A stretch of DNA of 64,000 nucleotides from Bacteroidales bacterium (GTDB lineage Bacteria > Bacteroidota > Bacteroidia > Bacteroidales > UBA10428), in contig JAFGGU010000071.1 of NCBI GenBank assembly GCA_016930375.1, positions 1-64,000 of the forward strand. Reading direction: 5' to 3'. The notes under the pieces are model-generated. The model ran no database searches. It was not told where the DNA came from and was given only the letters and a program-made list of their open reading frames with translations. Below are positions 62,483 to 64,000 of the stretch, in pieces (position 1 is the stretch's first letter; every line of letters starts with the position of its first letter). The translations under genes were made by a program, and so were the position numbers.

Positions 62483-63553
62483 TTATCGGATTGAAAAGCT
62501 CTTTAACAATGCATCAACTACTTCTTCGGGTGAAGGAACCATTCCTCCCATCCTGTTGTGCAGGGCAACCCTGACTTTACCGTCGACCGCCAGCCTGACA
62601 TCTTCGATCATCTGACCTGAGCTCAGCTCAACAGTCAGGATCCCTTTCAGTTTGGCTGCCCTCCGGCCGATTTCTTCAGAAGGAAAAGGAAACAAAGTAA
62701 CGGGACGGATCAGTCCTACTTTAATTCCTTTGGCACGGGCCAGTTTTACAGATTTCTGGCAAATACGTGCGCACGATCCGTAGGCAACAAAAAGGTATTC
62801 TGCATCATCACAGTCGATATTCTCAAACCGAACCTCGTTTTCACGCATTTTCTGGTATTTTGCCTGAAGCTTCAGGTTGTGTCTTTCGTGCCGTGCCGGG
62901 TCAAGATCGAGGGACGTTATCACGTTCCTTTCACGGTCAGGCGTCTTACCGGTAGTAACCCATTGCTGATCAAATTCCGTAAGTCTCGGCACCTGTTCAA
63001 AAAGTTCCACTTTCTCCATCATTTGACCGATGATACCATCTGATAGCATGATCACCGGATTCCGGTATTTGAAAGCCAGCTCAAAACCCAGCTTAACGAA
63101 ATCCGACATTTCCTGAACCGATGCCGGAGCAAGCACGATCATCCGATAATCCCCATGACCTCCTCCTTTGGTGGCCTGAAAATAATCGGACTGCGAGGGT
63201 TGAATGGTACCCAGTCCGGGCCCCCCACGCATAACATTCAGGATAAGACAAGGTAGCTGGCTTCCTGCAAGATAGGAAATGCCCTCTTGTTTCAGGCTGA
63301 TACCCGGACTAGATGAAGATGTCATCACTCTTTTTCCGGTACCTGCGGCACCATATACCATATTGATAGCTGCCACTTCACTTTCAGCCTGCAAAAGAAC
63401 CATGCCGGTCCTCAATTGCGGCTGTTGAGCTGCAAGGTATTCCATAACTTCCGACTGTGGCGTGATAGGATACCCGAAATAAGCATCACATCCGGCCCTG
63501 ATGGCCGCTTCAGCAAATGCTTCATTTCCTTTCATTAATTTCATCTTGCCCAT
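62483..63553 (-). CDS. 2-oxoacid:ferredoxin oxidoreductase, alpha subunit
   Basis: About 356 residues from ATG 63553 (the track start at 63574 overlaps the delta gene). GNEAFAEAAIRAGCDAYFGYPITPQSEVMEYL is typical of VorB/KorA. The substrate could be branched 2-oxoacids (Vor) or 2-oxoglutarate (Kor); sequence alone does not decide. Confidence 0.93.
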   Translation of the reverse strand: MGKMKLMKGNEAFAEAAIRAGCDAYFGYPITPQSEVMEYLAAQQPQLRTGMVLLQAESEVAAINMVYGAAGTGKRVMTSSSSPGISLKQEGISYLAGSQLPCLILNVMRGGPGLGTIQPSQSDYFQATKGGGHGDYRMIVLAPASVQEMSDFVKLGFELAFKYRNPVIMLSDGIIGQMMEKVELFEQVPRLTEFDQQWVTTGKTPDRERNVITSLDLDPARHERHNLKLQAKYQKMRENEVRFENIDCDDAEYLFVAYGSCARICQKSVKLARAKGIKVGLIRPVTLFPFPSEEIGRRAAKLKGILTVELSSGQMIEDVRLAVDGKVRVALHNRMGGMVPSPEEVVDALLKSFSIR

Positions 63554-63563
63554 ATAGAGGTAA

Positions 63564-63794
63564 TTATTCTTCAAATTTTTTCCTGTACACCGTGATAACC
63601 CCGTCGGGACATACTACTGCACAATTGGCACAGCCTGTGCAATTATCAGGATATTCCATGTAAGCAAAATGATACCCCTTGCCATTCACTTTCTTTTCCA
63701 TCCTGATTACATCGGTGGGGCAGGAGACGAGGCATAATTCACATCCCTTGCACTTTTCGATATCTATAACAATAGCACCTTTTATTTTTGCCAT
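63564..63794 (-). CDS. 2-oxoacid:ferredoxin oxidoreductase, delta (ferredoxin) subunit
   Basis: A 76-residue protein with two 4Fe-4S sets, CKGCELCLVSCPTDVI and CTGCANCAVVCPDGVI. It is the first gene of the delta-alpha-beta-gamma operon; no Rex-like site is seen in front of it. Confidence 0.95.
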   Translation of the reverse strand: MAKIKGAIVIDIEKCKGCELCLVSCPTDVIRMEKKVNGKGYHFAYMEYPDNCTGCANCAVVCPDGVITVYRKKFEE

Positions 63795-63920
63795 GGGTTA
63801 AGCAAGTTAGTATGAGAACAATCAAATCATCAAGAAGTAATTCCAAATTTCAGAAACATATATTAAAAATTATAAGGTAAAAGTCAGCATTCGGAATTAA
63901 AAATCCAAATCTGAGAAAAA

Positions 63921-64000
63921 TCATGCGTGATCCCTGGAAAACTTTTGCAGTCTTTCTTCCAACAGGGGAAAATAAGCAGGTCCGACTTGTGAGACACAGG
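63921..64000 (-). CDS. Possible C-terminal end of an unknown protein, cut by the window edge
   Basis: On the minus strand one frame is open from the window edge to a TGA at 63923-63921 and would end VGPAYFPLLEERLQKFSRDHA, a protein-like helical tail. A plus-strand ATG at 63923 also opens a frame to the edge. Too little is present to choose with confidence. Confidence 0.3.
   Translation of the reverse strand, partial: CVSQVGPAYFPLLEERLQKFSRDHA

Noticed and set aside
63923-64000. Plus-strand gene start at the window end
   Set aside because: Only 26 codons are visible and the minus-strand frame looks as good or better.

Overview
The window looks like chromosomal DNA of an anaerobic, fermentative member of the Bacteroidetes (Bacteroidales-like). 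Clues are a secreted subtilase with a type IX secretion sorting tail, a GH97 glycosidase, a giant Reg_prop/Y_Y_Y sensor, BlaI/BlaR1-type regulators, and three promoters that fit the Bacteroidetes form (T)TTG-N20-TAnnTTTG. No rRNA, tRNA, CRISPR array, transposase or phage gene was seen. The assignment is inference from gene families.

Layout. 1-5 kb (minus): a truncated unknown protein, a YceI protein, a thioredoxin/thioredoxin-reductase fusion, and a compact RiPP-like cluster (ArsM-like methyltransferase, a 32-residue Cys-containing peptide missing from the ORF track, and a radical SAM/SPASM maturase interrupted by one in-frame TAG). 5-12 kb: an NtrC-type kinase/regulator pair divergent from a MacA/ABC/TolC export operon that carries a good sigma-54 promoter. 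12-34 kb: BlaI/BlaR1 pair with operator-like palindromes, GntP permease, RluA, PanB, DnaK, GH97, two SDR proteins, a serine hydrolase, a MORN protein, the subtilase, XseAB, a kinase-less Reg_prop sensor, and Lnt.

34.6-59 kb is a hydrogenase island. It starts with the maturation genes hypF, hypC and hypD, then two rex redox-sensor genes around a predicted exported repeat protein. A 17-gene operon follows for a group 4 membrane-bound [NiFe] hydrogenase of Mbh type. It has a full Mrp-like cation antiporter module and, unusually, sulfhydrogenase-like beta/gamma (iron-sulfur plus FAD/NAD) subunits in front. After a Cys-rich zinc-ribbon protein comes a second operon, hoxFUYH plus a protease, for a group 3d NAD-linked hydrogenase. 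Both operons have a Rex-like operator placed directly on or after a Bacteroidetes promoter, so NADH/NAD ratio probably controls both.

59-64 kb: a dihydroorotate-dehydrogenase-like protein, a lipoprotein, and a four-subunit ferredoxin-dependent 2-oxoacid oxidoreductase (minus). Inferred metabolism: 2-oxoacid oxidation gives reduced ferredoxin, the Mbh-type complex turns it into H2 and an ion gradient, and the Hox enzyme exchanges electrons between NADH and H2.

Many gene borders carry short tandem repeats of period 7 or 8, each with a different unit, and several palindromic intergenic elements.
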